Part shown: piece after piece, positions 43,315 through 52,315 of the stretch
How the letters are laid out: each line of letters opens with the position of its first letter
How positions within the stretch are numbered: position 1 is the first letter of the stretch
Assembly: GCF_900142295.1 (NCBI RefSeq)
Contig: NZ_FSRL01000001.1
Span: 2,852,001 to 2,916,000, forward strand
Direction of reading: 5' to 3'
Length of the DNA stretch: 64,000 nucleotides
DNA from: Vannielia litorea
GTDB lineage: Bacteria > Pseudomonadota > Alphaproteobacteria > Rhodobacterales > Rhodobacteraceae
Notes under the pieces: model-generated
Seen by the model: the letters and a program-made list of their open reading frames with translations, nothing else
Database searches by the model: none
Told to the model about the DNA's origin: nothing
Translations under genes and position numbers: made by a program

Positions 43315-44349
43315 ATGGCTCAAAAAACTGTCAGAATCCGGGATGTTGCGCGCGCGGCCGGGGTTTCCACGGCCACCGTCAGCCGGGCGCTCTCCAACCC
43401 CGACCTGCTCACCGAGAGCACACGCAAGGCGGTGGAAGACGCGGTTCGAATCACCGGCTACAGGGTCAACCACGCGGCCCGGAACCTGCGGATGCAGCGC
43501 GCCGGCGCCGTGCTGGTGCTGGTGCCCAACCTCGGCAACCCGTTCTTTTCCGCCATCCTCGCCGCGATCTCCGAAAGCTTCGCGGGAACCGATACCTCCG
43601 TGCTGATCGCCGACACCGCCAGCGGCGAGTCGGGCGGGCGCGAGCTGGCCGGCTACTTTCTCGATGGCCGGATCGACGGGATGATCTCGCTCGACGGCAA
43701 CCTGACCCGCAGCGATCTCGACGTGTTCGAGAGTTCCGGCCTTTCCGACCGCGTGGTCTTTGCCTGCGAATGGGTCGAGGGCGCGGGGCTGCCCTCGGTG
43801 CGCTCCGACAACGTCCAGGGCGCGCGCCTCGCGGTGCAGCACCTTCACGGGTTGGGCCACCGCGACATCGCCCATGTCACCGGCCCGGCCGGCAACGTGC
43901 TCACCAAGGCCCGGCGCGAGGGCATGCTGGCCGAGCGCGCCCGCCTCGGCCTGCCCAGCCGCGACGACTGGATCATCCGGGGCGACTTCTCGCTCGCCTC
44001 CGGCCGCGACGCCGCCGAGCGGATCATCGCCATGAAGGAGCGGCCCACGGCGGTGTTCTGCGCCTCCGACCAGGTGGCCTTCGCGCTGATGTCCACCCTC
44101 ACCGCGGCGGGCGTGCGGGTGCCCGAGGATATCTCGGTGGTCGGCTTCGACGATATCGAGCTGAGCAAGGTCTACACCCCCGCCCTCACCACCATCCGGC
44201 AGGATCGCCACGCGCTTGGCGCTCATGCCGCGCGGCTCCTCCAGGAAAGGATCGCCGCCGCCGCCGACCCGCTCGCCGACACCGCCGTTCCGCAGGTCGA
44301 AACCATCGGCGTGAAACTGGTGGCCCGGCAGAGCACCGCCGCGCCCTGA
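43315..44349 (+). CDS. LacI-family transcriptional regulator
   Basis: 344 aa. N-terminal HTH at ~5-26 (VRIRDVARAAGVSTATVSRALSNPD) with hinge GYRVNHAARNLRMQR, then the periplasmic-binding-protein-like effector domain (VLVLVPNLGNPFFSAILAAI, VSVVGFDDIELS-type region near 280). ATG 43315 with GAGGG upstream; the longer frame upstream is antisense to the binding protein. Divergent from the ABC operon with operators between, so it is the local repressor. Confidence 0.95.
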   Translation: MAQKTVRIRDVARAAGVSTATVSRALSNPDLLTESTRKAVEDAVRITGYRVNHAARNLRMQRAGAVLVLVPNLGNPFFSAILAAISESFAGTDTSVLIADTASGESGGRELAGYFLDGRIDGMISLDGNLTRSDLDVFESSGLSDRVVFACEWVEGAGLPSVRSDNVQGARLAVQHLHGLGHRDIAHVTGPAGNVLTKARREGMLAERARLGLPSRDDWIIRGDFSLASGRDAAERIIAMKERPTAVFCASDQVAFALMSTLTAAGVRVPEDISVVGFDDIELSKVYTPALTTIRQDRHALGAHAARLLQERIAAAADPLADTAVPQVETIGVKLVARQSTAAP

Positions 44350-44355
44350 GCGGCG

Positions 44356-45696
44356 TCAGGCCGAGAGCAGCCGCCGCTGGTCCTCGCGCAGGGCGTGAAT
44401 GTCGAGGTCGTCCACGATGTCCACGTCATCGAGCGACACCACCTGGTCGGTTTCGAGGCTCCGCTTCAGCTTGACGTGATGGGCAAGCCCGATGGGCAGG
44501 GCGTTCAGCGCCACCGACTCGCTCGCCGGAATGGCCTTGGCCCAAACCTTGAACCCGCCCTCGCCGTCGAGGAACTCCCCGGCCTGAAAATGCCCCTTGG
44601 AGGTCGCCACTGCATCGGCCCGGAAGATCCGGCTCTCGCCCGTGGGCTCGCCGCGCAGGCAGGCCGAGAGCACCGACATCGCCGTTTCCAGCCCGATCAG
44701 GTGAAAGGGGCGCCACATCGAGCCATACCAGCCGCTCTTGTCGGTCATCAGCCCGTATTGGTTGAAGCATTGCCGGGTGTAGTCGTTCGGCGCCTTGAAG
44801 GTCACGAACATGCCGTACTGGATGTTGTTCAGCACTACCCGGCCATCGCGCTCCCGCGAGGCGGCAATATCGACGATCCCCGCCTTCTCCAGCCGCCCGC
44901 CCTCGCTCGCGGGCTTGAACACCTCGGCCAGGTCCTGAAGCCCGGCGGGCGGAAACGCCAGCCCGTCCTTCGGGCAGTCCAGCCCGGTCGCATTGGCCAC
45001 CGCCGCCATCTCGATCGCCGCCTTGGTGCCATCGGTGAAGGAATTGTACATCTTCGGGTTGAAGTCCCCCGCCGCCACCTGCTCGGGGGTGAAATCGAAG
45101 TAATCCCACACCGTGTCCGGGGTGGAGTAGCGGTAGCCGGGGCAAAAGTTCATCCCCTTGCCCGCCGCGACAAGCTCGAAGCCGCAGGCCCGCACCCAGT
45201 CCACCAGCTCGCACATCGCGGCCGGCTGGTCGCCATAGGCCATCGAGTAGACAACCCCCGCCTTCCGGGCCTTCTCCGCCAGCAGCGCGCCCACCATCAC
45301 ATCGGCCTCGACGTTGACCATCACCACGTGCTTGCCCGCCGCGATCGCCGCCAGCGCGTGCCGCGTGCCCGCCAGCGGGTGTCCCGTCGCCTCGATGATG
45401 CATTCGATCTCGCCACAGCCCATCAGCTCGGCGGCATCGTCGGTGATCCAGGTCCGGCCGGAGGCCAGCGCGTCATCGGCCGAGGCCGCCGTGTATTGCT
45501 CGACCGGCCAGTGAACCCGCTCGAACGCGCCGCGCGCCTTGCCCGGGTCGAGGTCGGCCACCGCCACCACGTGCAGCCCCTCGATGTGTCGGGCCTGCGC
45601 GAGAATCATCGAGCCGAACTTGCCCGCCCCGATGAGACCCACACGCACCGGCCGTCCCCCGGCGGCCCGCGCCGCCAACATGCTCGACAGATTCAT
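44356..45696 (-). CDS. SAF-domain homoserine-dehydrogenase-like oxidoreductase
   Basis: 446 aa. N-terminal NAD(P) fold PVRVGLIGAGKFGSMILAQA; middle substrate part with CIIEATGHPLAGTRHALAAI, AYGDQPAAMCELVDWV and GKGMNFCPGYRY; C-terminal SAF-like end LKRSLETDQVVSLDDVDI. This predicted homoserine-dehydrogenase-like group (COG4091) is common in sugar and polyol clusters, and homoserine is not its likely substrate. Convergent with lacI (6 nt between stops) and divergent from the transketolase genes. Confidence 0.82.
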   Translation of the reverse strand: MNLSSMLAARAAGGRPVRVGLIGAGKFGSMILAQARHIEGLHVVAVADLDPGKARGAFERVHWPVEQYTAASADDALASGRTWITDDAAELMGCGEIECIIEATGHPLAGTRHALAAIAAGKHVVMVNVEADVMVGALLAEKARKAGVVYSMAYGDQPAAMCELVDWVRACGFELVAAGKGMNFCPGYRYSTPDTVWDYFDFTPEQVAAGDFNPKMYNSFTDGTKAAIEMAAVANATGLDCPKDGLAFPPAGLQDLAEVFKPASEGGRLEKAGIVDIAASRERDGRVVLNNIQYGMFVTFKAPNDYTRQCFNQYGLMTDKSGWYGSMWRPFHLIGLETAMSVLSACLRGEPTGESRIFRADAVATSKGHFQAGEFLDGEGGFKVWAKAIPASESVALNALPIGLAHHVKLKRSLETDQVVSLDDVDIVDDLDIHALREDQRRLLSA

Positions 45697-45756
45697 CGTC
45701 CAACTCCCTGATTGCCGCCAAACGGTAGTCCCGCCCCGCCCTGCGCCACCATCAAA

Positions 45757-45776
45757 TTAATCTATGCGATCATTAA
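45757..45776. promoter_or_regulatory. Weak inverted repeat between SAF oxidoreductase and transketolase genes
   Basis: TTAAT (45757-45761) and ATTAA (45772-45776) frame a 10-bp AT/GC-mixed centre in the 155-bp divergent gap, a locally AT-rich spot in GC-rich DNA. Operator or promoter function is a guess. Confidence 0.22.
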
Positions 45777-45851
45777 GCAGGGCTTCACCGCAGTTTAAGA
45801 ATACACCGTTGTAAGGCCGGCCGCGCCCTGCCAGAACCGCCTCGGAGGACA

Positions 45852-46724
45852 ATGGCGCAAAGGGAGGAGCCACCAGTGGAGCACGCGGCAGTATCGAACG
45901 TGAGCCTCGCCCGCCGGGCATGGTCCATCCGGCGCAACGCGCTGCGGATGGGCGAGGTGCAGGGGCAGGGATACATCGGGCAGGCGCTCGGGGCGGCCGA
46001 TGTGCTGGCGGTGTCCTACTTCCACGCCCTGCGCTATCGCCCCGGCGAGCCCGACTGGGAGGGCCGGGACCGCTTTCTTCTCTCCATCGGCCACTACGCC
46101 ATCGCGCTCTACGCCGCGCTGATCGAGGCCGGCATCCTGCCCGAAGACGAGATCGAAACCTACGGCATGGACGACTCACGCCTGCCCATGTCGGGCATGG
46201 CCGCCTACACGCCGGGGATGGAGATCACCGGCGGCAGCCTCGGCCACGGGCTGGGCATCGCCGTCGGCATGGCGCTCGGGCTGAAGCGCAAGAAGAGCGA
46301 CGCCTTCGTCTACAACATGCTGTCGGATGGCGAGCTGGGCGAGGGCTCCACCTGGGAGGCGGTCATGGGCGCCGCTGCCTGGAAGCTCGACAACCTCATC
46401 GCCATCGTCGATTTCAACAACCAGCAGGCCGACGGCCCCACGATGGACGCGCTGGCCACCGGCCCCGGCACCGAGGCCGCCAAGTGGCAGGCCTTCGGCT
46501 GGCACGCCGAGGAGGTCGACGGCAATGACATCAGCGCCGTGGTGGCCGCCTTCGACCGGGCGCGAAACCTGGCCGACCCGCGCCCCCGCGCGATCATCTG
46601 CAACACCAGAATGTGCAAGGGCGTGCCCTTTCTGGAAGAGCGCGAAATCACCCATTTCGTCCGCGTCGAGCCCGAGGAATGGGCCAAGGCGCTCGCCCAC
46701 CTCGATCAGGAGATGCCCGCATGA
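45852..46724 (+). CDS. Transketolase N-terminal (ThDP-binding) subunit
   Basis: 290 aa, alpha subunit of a two-subunit transketolase-like enzyme. ThDP/Mg motif LSDGELGEGSTWEAVMGAAAWKLDNLIAIVDFNN, and GGSLGHGLGIAVGMALGLK. SIGHYAIALYA replaces the usual SKGHA element. ATG 45852 has GGAGG just upstream. Coupled (ATGA) to the C-terminal subunit. The substrate is likely a ketose phosphate or branched sugar in this sugar cluster. Confidence 0.9.
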   Translation: MAQREEPPVEHAAVSNVSLARRAWSIRRNALRMGEVQGQGYIGQALGAADVLAVSYFHALRYRPGEPDWEGRDRFLLSIGHYAIALYAALIEAGILPEDEIETYGMDDSRLPMSGMAAYTPGMEITGGSLGHGLGIAVGMALGLKRKKSDAFVYNMLSDGELGEGSTWEAVMGAAAWKLDNLIAIVDFNNQQADGPTMDALATGPGTEAAKWQAFGWHAEEVDGNDISAVVAAFDRARNLADPRPRAIICNTRMCKGVPFLEEREITHFVRVEPEEWAKALAHLDQEMPA

Positions 46725-47761
46725 TCGGCCCCAACTCCCGCCGCACGCCCGCCCACATCGCCCGGCCCAGGCCGGCCGAGCGCGGCGCCCGCACCTCCGC
46801 CATGATCGCCTCGCTCGATGCCGAGGGCCGCGACACCATCGCCGCCCCCTTCGGCCACGCGCTCGTCGACCTCGCCAAGACCCGTGACGACATCGTCGGC
46901 CTCACCGCCGACCTGAGCAAGTACACCGACCTCCACGTCTTCGCCCAGGCCTACCCCGACCGGTTCTACCAGATGGGCATGGCCGAGGCGCTGCTGATGT
47001 CCGCCGCCGCCGGCATGGCCCGCGAGGGCTTCACCCCCTTCGCCACCACCTACGCCGTCTTTGCCTCGCGCCGCGCCTACGATTTCATCGTCATGGCCAT
47101 CGCCGAGGAAAACCTGCCCGTCAAGATCGTCTGCGCCCTGCCCGGGCTGACCACCGGCTACGGCCCCAGCCACCAGGCCACCGAAGATCTCGCCATCATG
47201 CGCGGCATGCCCAACATGACCGTGCTCGACCCCTGCGATGCGGTCGAAACCGACCAGGCCACCCGCGCCATCGCCGACCATCCCGGCCCGGTCTACATGC
47301 GCCTGCTGCGCGGCAAGGTGCCCGACGTGCTGGGCGAATACGGCTACCGGTTCGAGCTGGGCCGCGCCAAGGAGATCCGGGGCGGCAGCGACGTGCTCTT
47401 CATCTCCTCGGGCTTCATGACCATGCGCTGCCTCGACGCCGCAGCGGCGCTGGAGAAGGACGGCATCAGCTGCGCCGTCCTGCACTCCCCCACCATCAAG
47501 CCGCTGGACGAGGCCACCATCTGCGCCGAGGCCGCCAAGGGAGGGCGGCTGGTGGTGACGGCCGAGAACCATTCCATCACCGGCGGCCTGGGCGAGGCCG
47601 TCGCGGGGGCGCTGGCGCGCAATCAGGTCCACGTCCCCTTCCGGCAGGTCGCGCTGCCGGACGAATTTCTCGATGCAGGCGCACTCCCTTCGCTTCACGA
47701 GCAATACGGGCTATCGGTGGCCAGCATCACCGCACGGGTAAAGGACTGGCTCAATGACTGA
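46721..47761 (+). CDS. Transketolase C-terminal (pyrimidine-binding) subunit
   Basis: 346 aa. Begins with a short low-similarity tail, then the PYR domain: GLTADLSKYTDLHVFAQAYPDRFYQMGMAEALLMSAAAGMA (conserved Glu in MAEA) and GPSHQATEDLAIMRGMPNMTVLDP. C-terminal transketolase domain ~215-346. Start ATG 46721 overlaps the alpha subunit stop. Together the two chains equal one full transketolase. Overlaps the next dehydrogenase gene by 8 nt, tying it to the downstream operon. Confidence 0.9.
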   Translation: MIGPNSRRTPAHIARPRPAERGARTSAMIASLDAEGRDTIAAPFGHALVDLAKTRDDIVGLTADLSKYTDLHVFAQAYPDRFYQMGMAEALLMSAAAGMAREGFTPFATTYAVFASRRAYDFIVMAIAEENLPVKIVCALPGLTTGYGPSHQATEDLAIMRGMPNMTVLDPCDAVETDQATRAIADHPGPVYMRLLRGKVPDVLGEYGYRFELGRAKEIRGGSDVLFISSGFMTMRCLDAAAALEKDGISCAVLHSPTIKPLDEATICAEAAKGGRLVVTAENHSITGGLGEAVAGALARNQVHVPFRQVALPDEFLDAGALPSLHEQYGLSVASITARVKDWLND

Positions 47762-48656
47762 AGCAAACACCGGAACAGCGATCATCGGCCTCGGCGTCAT
47801 GGGCCGGGGCATGGCAAAGAACATCCTCGCGGCGGGCATTCCGCTCACCGGCTTCGACATGGCCCAGCCCGCGCTCGACGCGCTGAAGGCGATGGGCGGC
47901 ACCCCCGCCGCCTCCGCCGCCGAGGCCGCCTCGGGCGCCTCGCTGCTGCTGCTGATGGTGGTCAACGCCGCCCAGGCCCGCGCCGCGCTCTTCGAGCAGG
48001 GCGCCGCCGCCGCCCTCTCGCCCGGCGCCACCGTCATGCTCTCCTCCACCGTCGCCCCCTCCGCCGCCCGCGCGCTGGGCGACGAGCTGGCCGAGATGGG
48101 CCACCACCTGCTCGACGCGCCTGTGTCCGGCGGGCAGGTCGGCGCCGAGGCGGGCACGCTGACCATCATGGCCTCCGGCTCCGCCCAGGCCTTCGCCCGC
48201 GCCGAAAAGGTGCTCGAGGCCACCGCCGGCACGGTCCACCGCCTCGGCGACGCGCCGGGCATGGGCGCGACCTACAAGGTTGTCCACCAGCTCGCCGCCG
48301 GGGTGCATATCGCCGCCGCCGCCGAGCTGATGAGCTTCGGCGCCAAGGCCGGCTGCGACCCGAGAAAGCTGCACGAGATCGTCATGGCCTCCGCGGGCGC
48401 AAGCTGGATGCTCGGCAACCGCGGCCCCCGGATGATGGAGGCCGACCCCGAGGTCACCTCCACCGTCGAGATCTTCATCAAGGATCTCGGGCTGGTCGAG
48501 GAAACCGCCAAGGAGGCCGAGGCCCCCGTGCCGCTGGCCGCCCTCTCGCTGCAACTCTTCTCCGCCGCCCGCGCCCTCGGCCACGGCAAGGCGGACGATG
48601 CCCTCGTTATCCGCGCCTACGAGGCGCTCACCGGAAAACCCGTGCACGAAAGCTGA
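47754..48656 (+). CDS. HIBADH-family dehydrogenase, L-threonate dehydrogenase (LtnD)-like
   Basis: 300 aa. Rossmann loop IIGLGVMGRGMAKNIL, substrate-binding DAPVSGGQVGAEAGTL and a catalytic-lysine segment TYKVVHQLAAGVHIAAAAE. In this segment HQ replaces the usual NN, as in LtnD-type enzymes. It would oxidise a 2- or 3-hydroxy sugar acid. Overlaps the transketolase gene and is followed 4 nt later by an SDR gene. Confidence 0.82.
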   Translation: MTEANTGTAIIGLGVMGRGMAKNILAAGIPLTGFDMAQPALDALKAMGGTPAASAAEAASGASLLLLMVVNAAQARAALFEQGAAAALSPGATVMLSSTVAPSAARALGDELAEMGHHLLDAPVSGGQVGAEAGTLTIMASGSAQAFARAEKVLEATAGTVHRLGDAPGMGATYKVVHQLAAGVHIAAAAELMSFGAKAGCDPRKLHEIVMASAGASWMLGNRGPRMMEADPEVTSTVEIFIKDLGLVEETAKEAEAPVPLAALSLQLFSAARALGHGKADDALVIRAYEALTGKPVHES

Positions 48657-48659
48657 CCC

Positions 48660-49418
48660 ATGCCCGACCTGCTCACCGGAAAGACCGCCATCATCACCGG
48701 CGCCGCCAGCCCCCGCGGCCTCGGCAAGGCCACTGCAAAGCTCTTTGCCGAGCACGGAGCCCGCGTCGCCATCCTCGACCTCGACGCGGCACAGGCCGAG
48801 GCCGCGGCGGCGGATCTTCCCGGTGAGGGACACATCGGGCTGGCCTGCGACGTCACCGTCAAACCGGCCTGCGCGGCCGCCTTCGCCGCCGTGCTCGAGG
48901 CCTTCGGCCAGGTCGACATCCTGGTGAACAACGCCGGCATCACCCAGCCGCTGAAGTTCATGGAGATCGCGCCCGAGAACTACGAGGCCGTGCTCGACGT
49001 CAACCTGCGCGGCACTCTCTACATGAGCCAGGCCGCCCTGCCCCACATGCGCGGGCGCAAGCAGGGCTCCATCGTCAACATGAGCTCGGTCTCCGCCCAG
49101 CGCGGCGGCGGCATCTTCGGCGGCCCGCACTATTCGGCGGCGAAGGCAGGCGTGCTCGGCCTCACCAAGGCCCTGGCCCGCGAGGCCGCGCCCGACAACG
49201 TGCGCGCCAACGCCATCTGCCCCGGCTTCATCGCCACCGACATCACCGCAGGCAAGCTGACCGACCAGATGAAGGCCGCCGTGCTCGACGGCATCCCGAT
49301 GGGCCGCGCCGGCGAGGCCTCCGACGTGGCCGGCTGCGCCCTCTTCCTCGCCTCCGACCTAGCCGCCTATGTCACAGGCTCCGAGGTGGATGTGAACGGC
49401 GGCTCGCTGATCCACTGA
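48660..49418 (+). CDS. SDR family oxidoreductase
   Basis: 252 aa classical SDR. Cofactor loop IITGAASPRGLGKATAKLF, NNAGITQPLKF, catalytic Ser in NMSSVSAQRGGG and YSAAKAGVLGL (YxxxK), C-terminal DVNGGSLIH. Asp in ILDLDAAQ favours NAD(H). Likely a polyol or sugar dehydrogenase working with the preceding dehydrogenase. Last gene of the rightward transketolase operon. Confidence 0.88.
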   Translation: MPDLLTGKTAIITGAASPRGLGKATAKLFAEHGARVAILDLDAAQAEAAAADLPGEGHIGLACDVTVKPACAAAFAAVLEAFGQVDILVNNAGITQPLKFMEIAPENYEAVLDVNLRGTLYMSQAALPHMRGRKQGSIVNMSSVSAQRGGGIFGGPHYSAAKAGVLGLTKALAREAAPDNVRANAICPGFIATDITAGKLTDQMKAAVLDGIPMGRAGEASDVAGCALFLASDLAAYVTGSEVDVNGGSLIH

Positions 49419-49502
49419 AACCGCCCCACCGCGGGCTCACCCACGGACCCGCCCGTGTCTTCGCCCCCGCCAGGACGCCCCGAAGGGCGGACGAGCGCGC
49501 GC

Positions 49503-50459
49503 CTATCCCGCCAGCTCCGTCACGCTCTCGAAGCTCTCCACCGTCAGCCCGTGGCGCGCCACGATCCGCGCCACCTCTCCCGCGTGCCGCTCTGCCTCCT
49601 CGGCGATCCAGCCCAGAAAGATCTGCACCGCCTTGCGGCCCAGGTACCGGCTCGGACAGATCGCCCAATGCGCCGGAAACCGCAGCACCGGCAGCTTCGG
49701 CGCCACCGGCACCAGCCGCCCCTCCGCCACCTCCGCGCTCGCCACCGCCAGCGATTCCAGCACCATCCCGACCCCGTCGAGCGCCAGTTGCAGCGCCATC
49801 GAGGAGCGGTCCATCAGCAGGGTCTTGCGGTTCGCCCTGGTCTCGATCCCGTTGCGCAGGAGCCAGCTGTCCCACTGGCAGAGGTTGCGCGCCGAGTCGA
49901 TGAACCGCGCCTGCCCGAAGGGGTCGCCGCCCAGGCCGGCAAGGTAGTCGGGCGTCGCCAGCGGCAGGATGTCGTCGTCCACCACCGGCTCAACGTGCAT
50001 CCCGCCCCAGTTGCCCGTGCCGTAGCGGATATCGAGATCCATCAGCTCGCGGTCAAAATCCGTGGGGTCGGGCGCGGCGTCCACACGCAGCTCCCATTCC
50101 GGGTGCCTCTCGACGAAGCGCGAGAGCCGCGGCCCGAGCCAGAGCACCCCGAAACTCGGCGCCACCCGCAGGTTCAGCCGCCGCGTCTCGCGCGAGCGGC
50201 CAAGGTTGCGCCGCGCGTCCTTCAGCATCCTGAGGGCGGTGCCCGCCGACTGGTAGAGCTGCTCGCCCTCCAGCGTCAGCGAAAGCTGTCGCCCGTCGCG
50301 GCGAAAGAGCTTCACCCCGAGTTGCTGCTCCAGGAGCTTGATCTGCTGGCTGACGGCCGAGGGTGAGACCGAGAGCTCTTCGGCAGCGCGGGAGAGCGTG
50401 CCCCGCCGCGCCACCGCCTCGAAGTAGAGGATGGCATTGAGGTTCTCGGTCCGTGCCAT
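49503..50459 (-). CDS. LysR-family regulator, GcvA-like
   Basis: 318 aa. HTH at ~8-55 (LNAILYFEAVARRGTLSRAAEELSVSPSAVSQQIKLLEQQLGV) and a type-2 effector domain with LRVAPSFGVLWLGPRLSRFVERHPEW and LALDGVGMVLESLAVA. Lies 12 bp downstream of the FAH-family gene on the same strand, so it is last in the gntR-fah-lysR operon and may control the cluster or itself. Confidence 0.92.
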   Translation of the reverse strand: MARTENLNAILYFEAVARRGTLSRAAEELSVSPSAVSQQIKLLEQQLGVKLFRRDGRQLSLTLEGEQLYQSAGTALRMLKDARRNLGRSRETRRLNLRVAPSFGVLWLGPRLSRFVERHPEWELRVDAAPDPTDFDRELMDLDIRYGTGNWGGMHVEPVVDDDILPLATPDYLAGLGGDPFGQARFIDSARNLCQWDSWLLRNGIETRANRKTLLMDRSSMALQLALDGVGMVLESLAVASAEVAEGRLVPVAPKLPVLRFPAHWAICPSRYLGRKAVQIFLGWIAEEAERHAGEVARIVARHGLTVESFESVTELAG

Positions 50460-50471
50460 TCCCCTGCTTTC

Positions 50472-51317
50472 TTAATTGGCCGCCACGGCCTCCTGCCGCT
50501 GGCGCCCGAGGCCTTCCACCTCGATCTCCATCACGTCGCCCGGCTTCAGGAAGCGCTGCGGCTTCATGCCCATGCCCACGCCAGAGGGCGTGCCGGTGGC
50601 GATGATGTCGCCGGGCTGAAGCTCCATGAAACGGCTCATGTAGCTGATGATCTCGGCCACGGTGAAGATCATGTCGTCGGTATTGCTGTCCTGCACCGTC
50701 TCGCCGTTGAGGTCGAGCGTAACGCGCAGCTTCTGCGGGTCCGCCACTTCGTCGGCGGTCACCAGCCAGGGGCCGGTCGGGCCGAATGTCGGGGCCGACT
50801 TGCCCTTCATCCACTGGCCGCCGCGCTCGATCTGGAACTCGCGCTCGCTCACGTCATTGATGGTGCAATAGCCCGCAACGTGGCTCAACGCGTCCTCCTC
50901 GCTGACGTAGAGCGCGGTCTTGCCGATCACCACGCCCAGCTCCACCTCCCAGTCCCCCTTCACGCTGTCGCGGGGGATGATGACGTTGTCGTAAGGCCCA
51001 GAAAGCGCACTCGTCGCCTTGCAGAAGATGATCGGCTCCTTCGGCGGCTCGGCGCCGGTCTCCTCGGCGTGCTTGGTGTAGTTCAGCCCGATGCAGAAGA
51101 AGTTGGGCACCCGCGCCACGCAGCTGCCGATCCGCCCGGGGTTCTCGACCACCGGCAGGCTCTCCACGTCGATCGCACGGATCGCCTCCAGCGCCTCGAG
51201 CGAAACGCCCTCGCCCGCCAGCTCGCCCACCTTGCCCGAAAGGTCGCGCACGCGGCCCTCCGCATCCAGAATGCCGGGTTTTTCCGCGCCCGCCGGGCCA
51301 AAACGCAAGAGTTTCAT
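50472..51317 (-). CDS. Fumarylacetoacetate hydrolase-family protein
   Basis: 281 aa. Core FAH fold: FFCIGLNYTKHAEETG, KATSALSGPYDNVIIP, EVELGVVIGK (metal-binding Glu), NDVSEREFQ and TGTPSGVGMGM. The family cleaves C-C bonds in acylpyruvates. Relatives include 2,4-diketo-3-deoxy-L-fuconate hydrolase, which would link to the dehydratase and SDR genes downstream (inference). Follows gntR by 42 bp. Confidence 0.9.
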   Translation of the reverse strand: MKLLRFGPAGAEKPGILDAEGRVRDLSGKVGELAGEGVSLEALEAIRAIDVESLPVVENPGRIGSCVARVPNFFCIGLNYTKHAEETGAEPPKEPIIFCKATSALSGPYDNVIIPRDSVKGDWEVELGVVIGKTALYVSEEDALSHVAGYCTINDVSEREFQIERGGQWMKGKSAPTFGPTGPWLVTADEVADPQKLRVTLDLNGETVQDSNTDDMIFTVAEIISYMSRFMELQPGDIIATGTPSGVGMGMKPQRFLKPGDVMEIEVEGLGRQRQEAVAAN

Positions 51318-51359
51318 ATGGTCTCGTTTCCTTTGTTGAGTGTGCTTCAGGCCGGTCGC

Positions 51360-52070
51360 TCACTTCGCCGAAGTGACGTCGCCCGTGGGTTCGCTTGTGG
51401 GGGCAGGCTGTAGCTCTCCCACCCGCGTGTTGGTATCGAAATGTCGCCGGATCTGCCGGCGCAGCGCGTCGAGATGCGTCGAGATGGTGGATTTCACCCT
51501 GCGCCGGTCTCGCGCGCGCAGTCCCTCGATGATGCCGTTGTGCTCATCGAAAACCCGCTGCTGGCTGCGCCCGATCCGGCTGCCCAGAAAGCGCGCGCGC
51601 CACATCTTGGCGAGATAGGTGCCATGGGTCTCGGCCAGCGCGGGGTTGCCCGCGGCCCGGACGATGGCGGAATGAAACTCCATGTCGATCTCGAACAGGT
51701 CGATCTCGTCGGTGGTCGGCGCAAGCTCCTCCATCCGGGCCTGCACGGCGGCGGCGGCGTCGATGTCGGCCTCGGTGGCATGTTCCACCGCAAGGTCGCC
51801 CGAGAGCAGTTCGAGCGCCTTGAGCACCTCGAGGTTGTCGACAACATCCTTCCAGGTCGGGTCGGACACGATCGGGCTGCGCGACGGGCGCAGCTCCACC
51901 AGCCCCTCCAGCGACAGGATTCGAATCGCCTCGCGCATCGGCGTCCGGCTCACGCCCAACTCGGCCGCGTTGTCGCGCTCCTTGATCGACGCGCCGGGGC
52001 GTAGCTTGCCCCGCAGAATGTCCCGCCGCAGTCGCTTCGCGATCTGCTCGGGCAACAACTTGTCCGACAT
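51360..52070 (-). CDS. GntR-family regulator (FCD/FadR type)
   Basis: 236 aa. Winged HTH at ~1-70 (LLPEQIAKRLRRDILRGKLRPGASIKE, LGVSRTPMREAIRILSLEGLVEL) and an all-helical FCD domain ~85-215 with metal-binding pattern FHSAIVRAAGN. Divergent from the TRAP transporter operon. A perfect 14-bp palindrome lies in the gap and is its probable operator. Confidence 0.93.
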   Translation of the reverse strand: MSDKLLPEQIAKRLRRDILRGKLRPGASIKERDNAAELGVSRTPMREAIRILSLEGLVELRPSRSPIVSDPTWKDVVDNLEVLKALELLSGDLAVEHATEADIDAAAAVQARMEELAPTTDEIDLFEIDMEFHSAIVRAAGNPALAETHGTYLAKMWRARFLGSRIGRSQQRVFDEHNGIIEGLRARDRRRVKSTISTHLDALRRQIRRHFDTNTRVGELQPAPTSEPTGDVTSAK

Positions 52071-52163
52071 CCTCCGCCTCTTTCGAGCGATTCCCTCCCG
52101 GGCACGGGCGATTTGCAGGCGTATGCTGCGAAATCAACCACCAAAAAGTGCCTCTCCGCCAAA

Positions 52164-52177
52164 TTTGGTATACCAAA
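52164..52177. promoter_or_regulatory. GntR operator, main site
   Basis: TTTGGTATACCAAA is a perfect palindrome in the gap between divergent gntR and dctP. TGGTATACCA is a form commonly seen for FadR/FCD regulators of sugar-acid genes. Confidence 0.75.
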
Positions 52178-52218
52178 ACCCGTTGATTGTCGACATGGCT
52201 TCCGGTAGCTTCTCGCGG

Positions 52219-52232
52219 GATGGTATGCCATC
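52219..52232. promoter_or_regulatory. GntR operator, second site
   Basis: GATGGTATGCCATC differs from a palindrome by one base pair and shares TGGTAT.CCA with the main site; the centres are 55 bp apart. It lies closer to dctP. Confidence 0.55.
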
Positions 52233-52315
52233 TGTCGATGCGCGTTGGAGGATGCGCAGTAACGAAAAGCGGCTCTCCCCGGGGAGGGGCAATGCCGCGC
52301 AGGGAGGATAACTCT

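Noticed and set aside
44356..45696. Homoserine dehydrogenase for threonine synthesis
   Set aside because: It lacks the usual ACT domain and biosynthetic neighbours, and the C-terminal SAF-like end and sugar context point to a different substrate.
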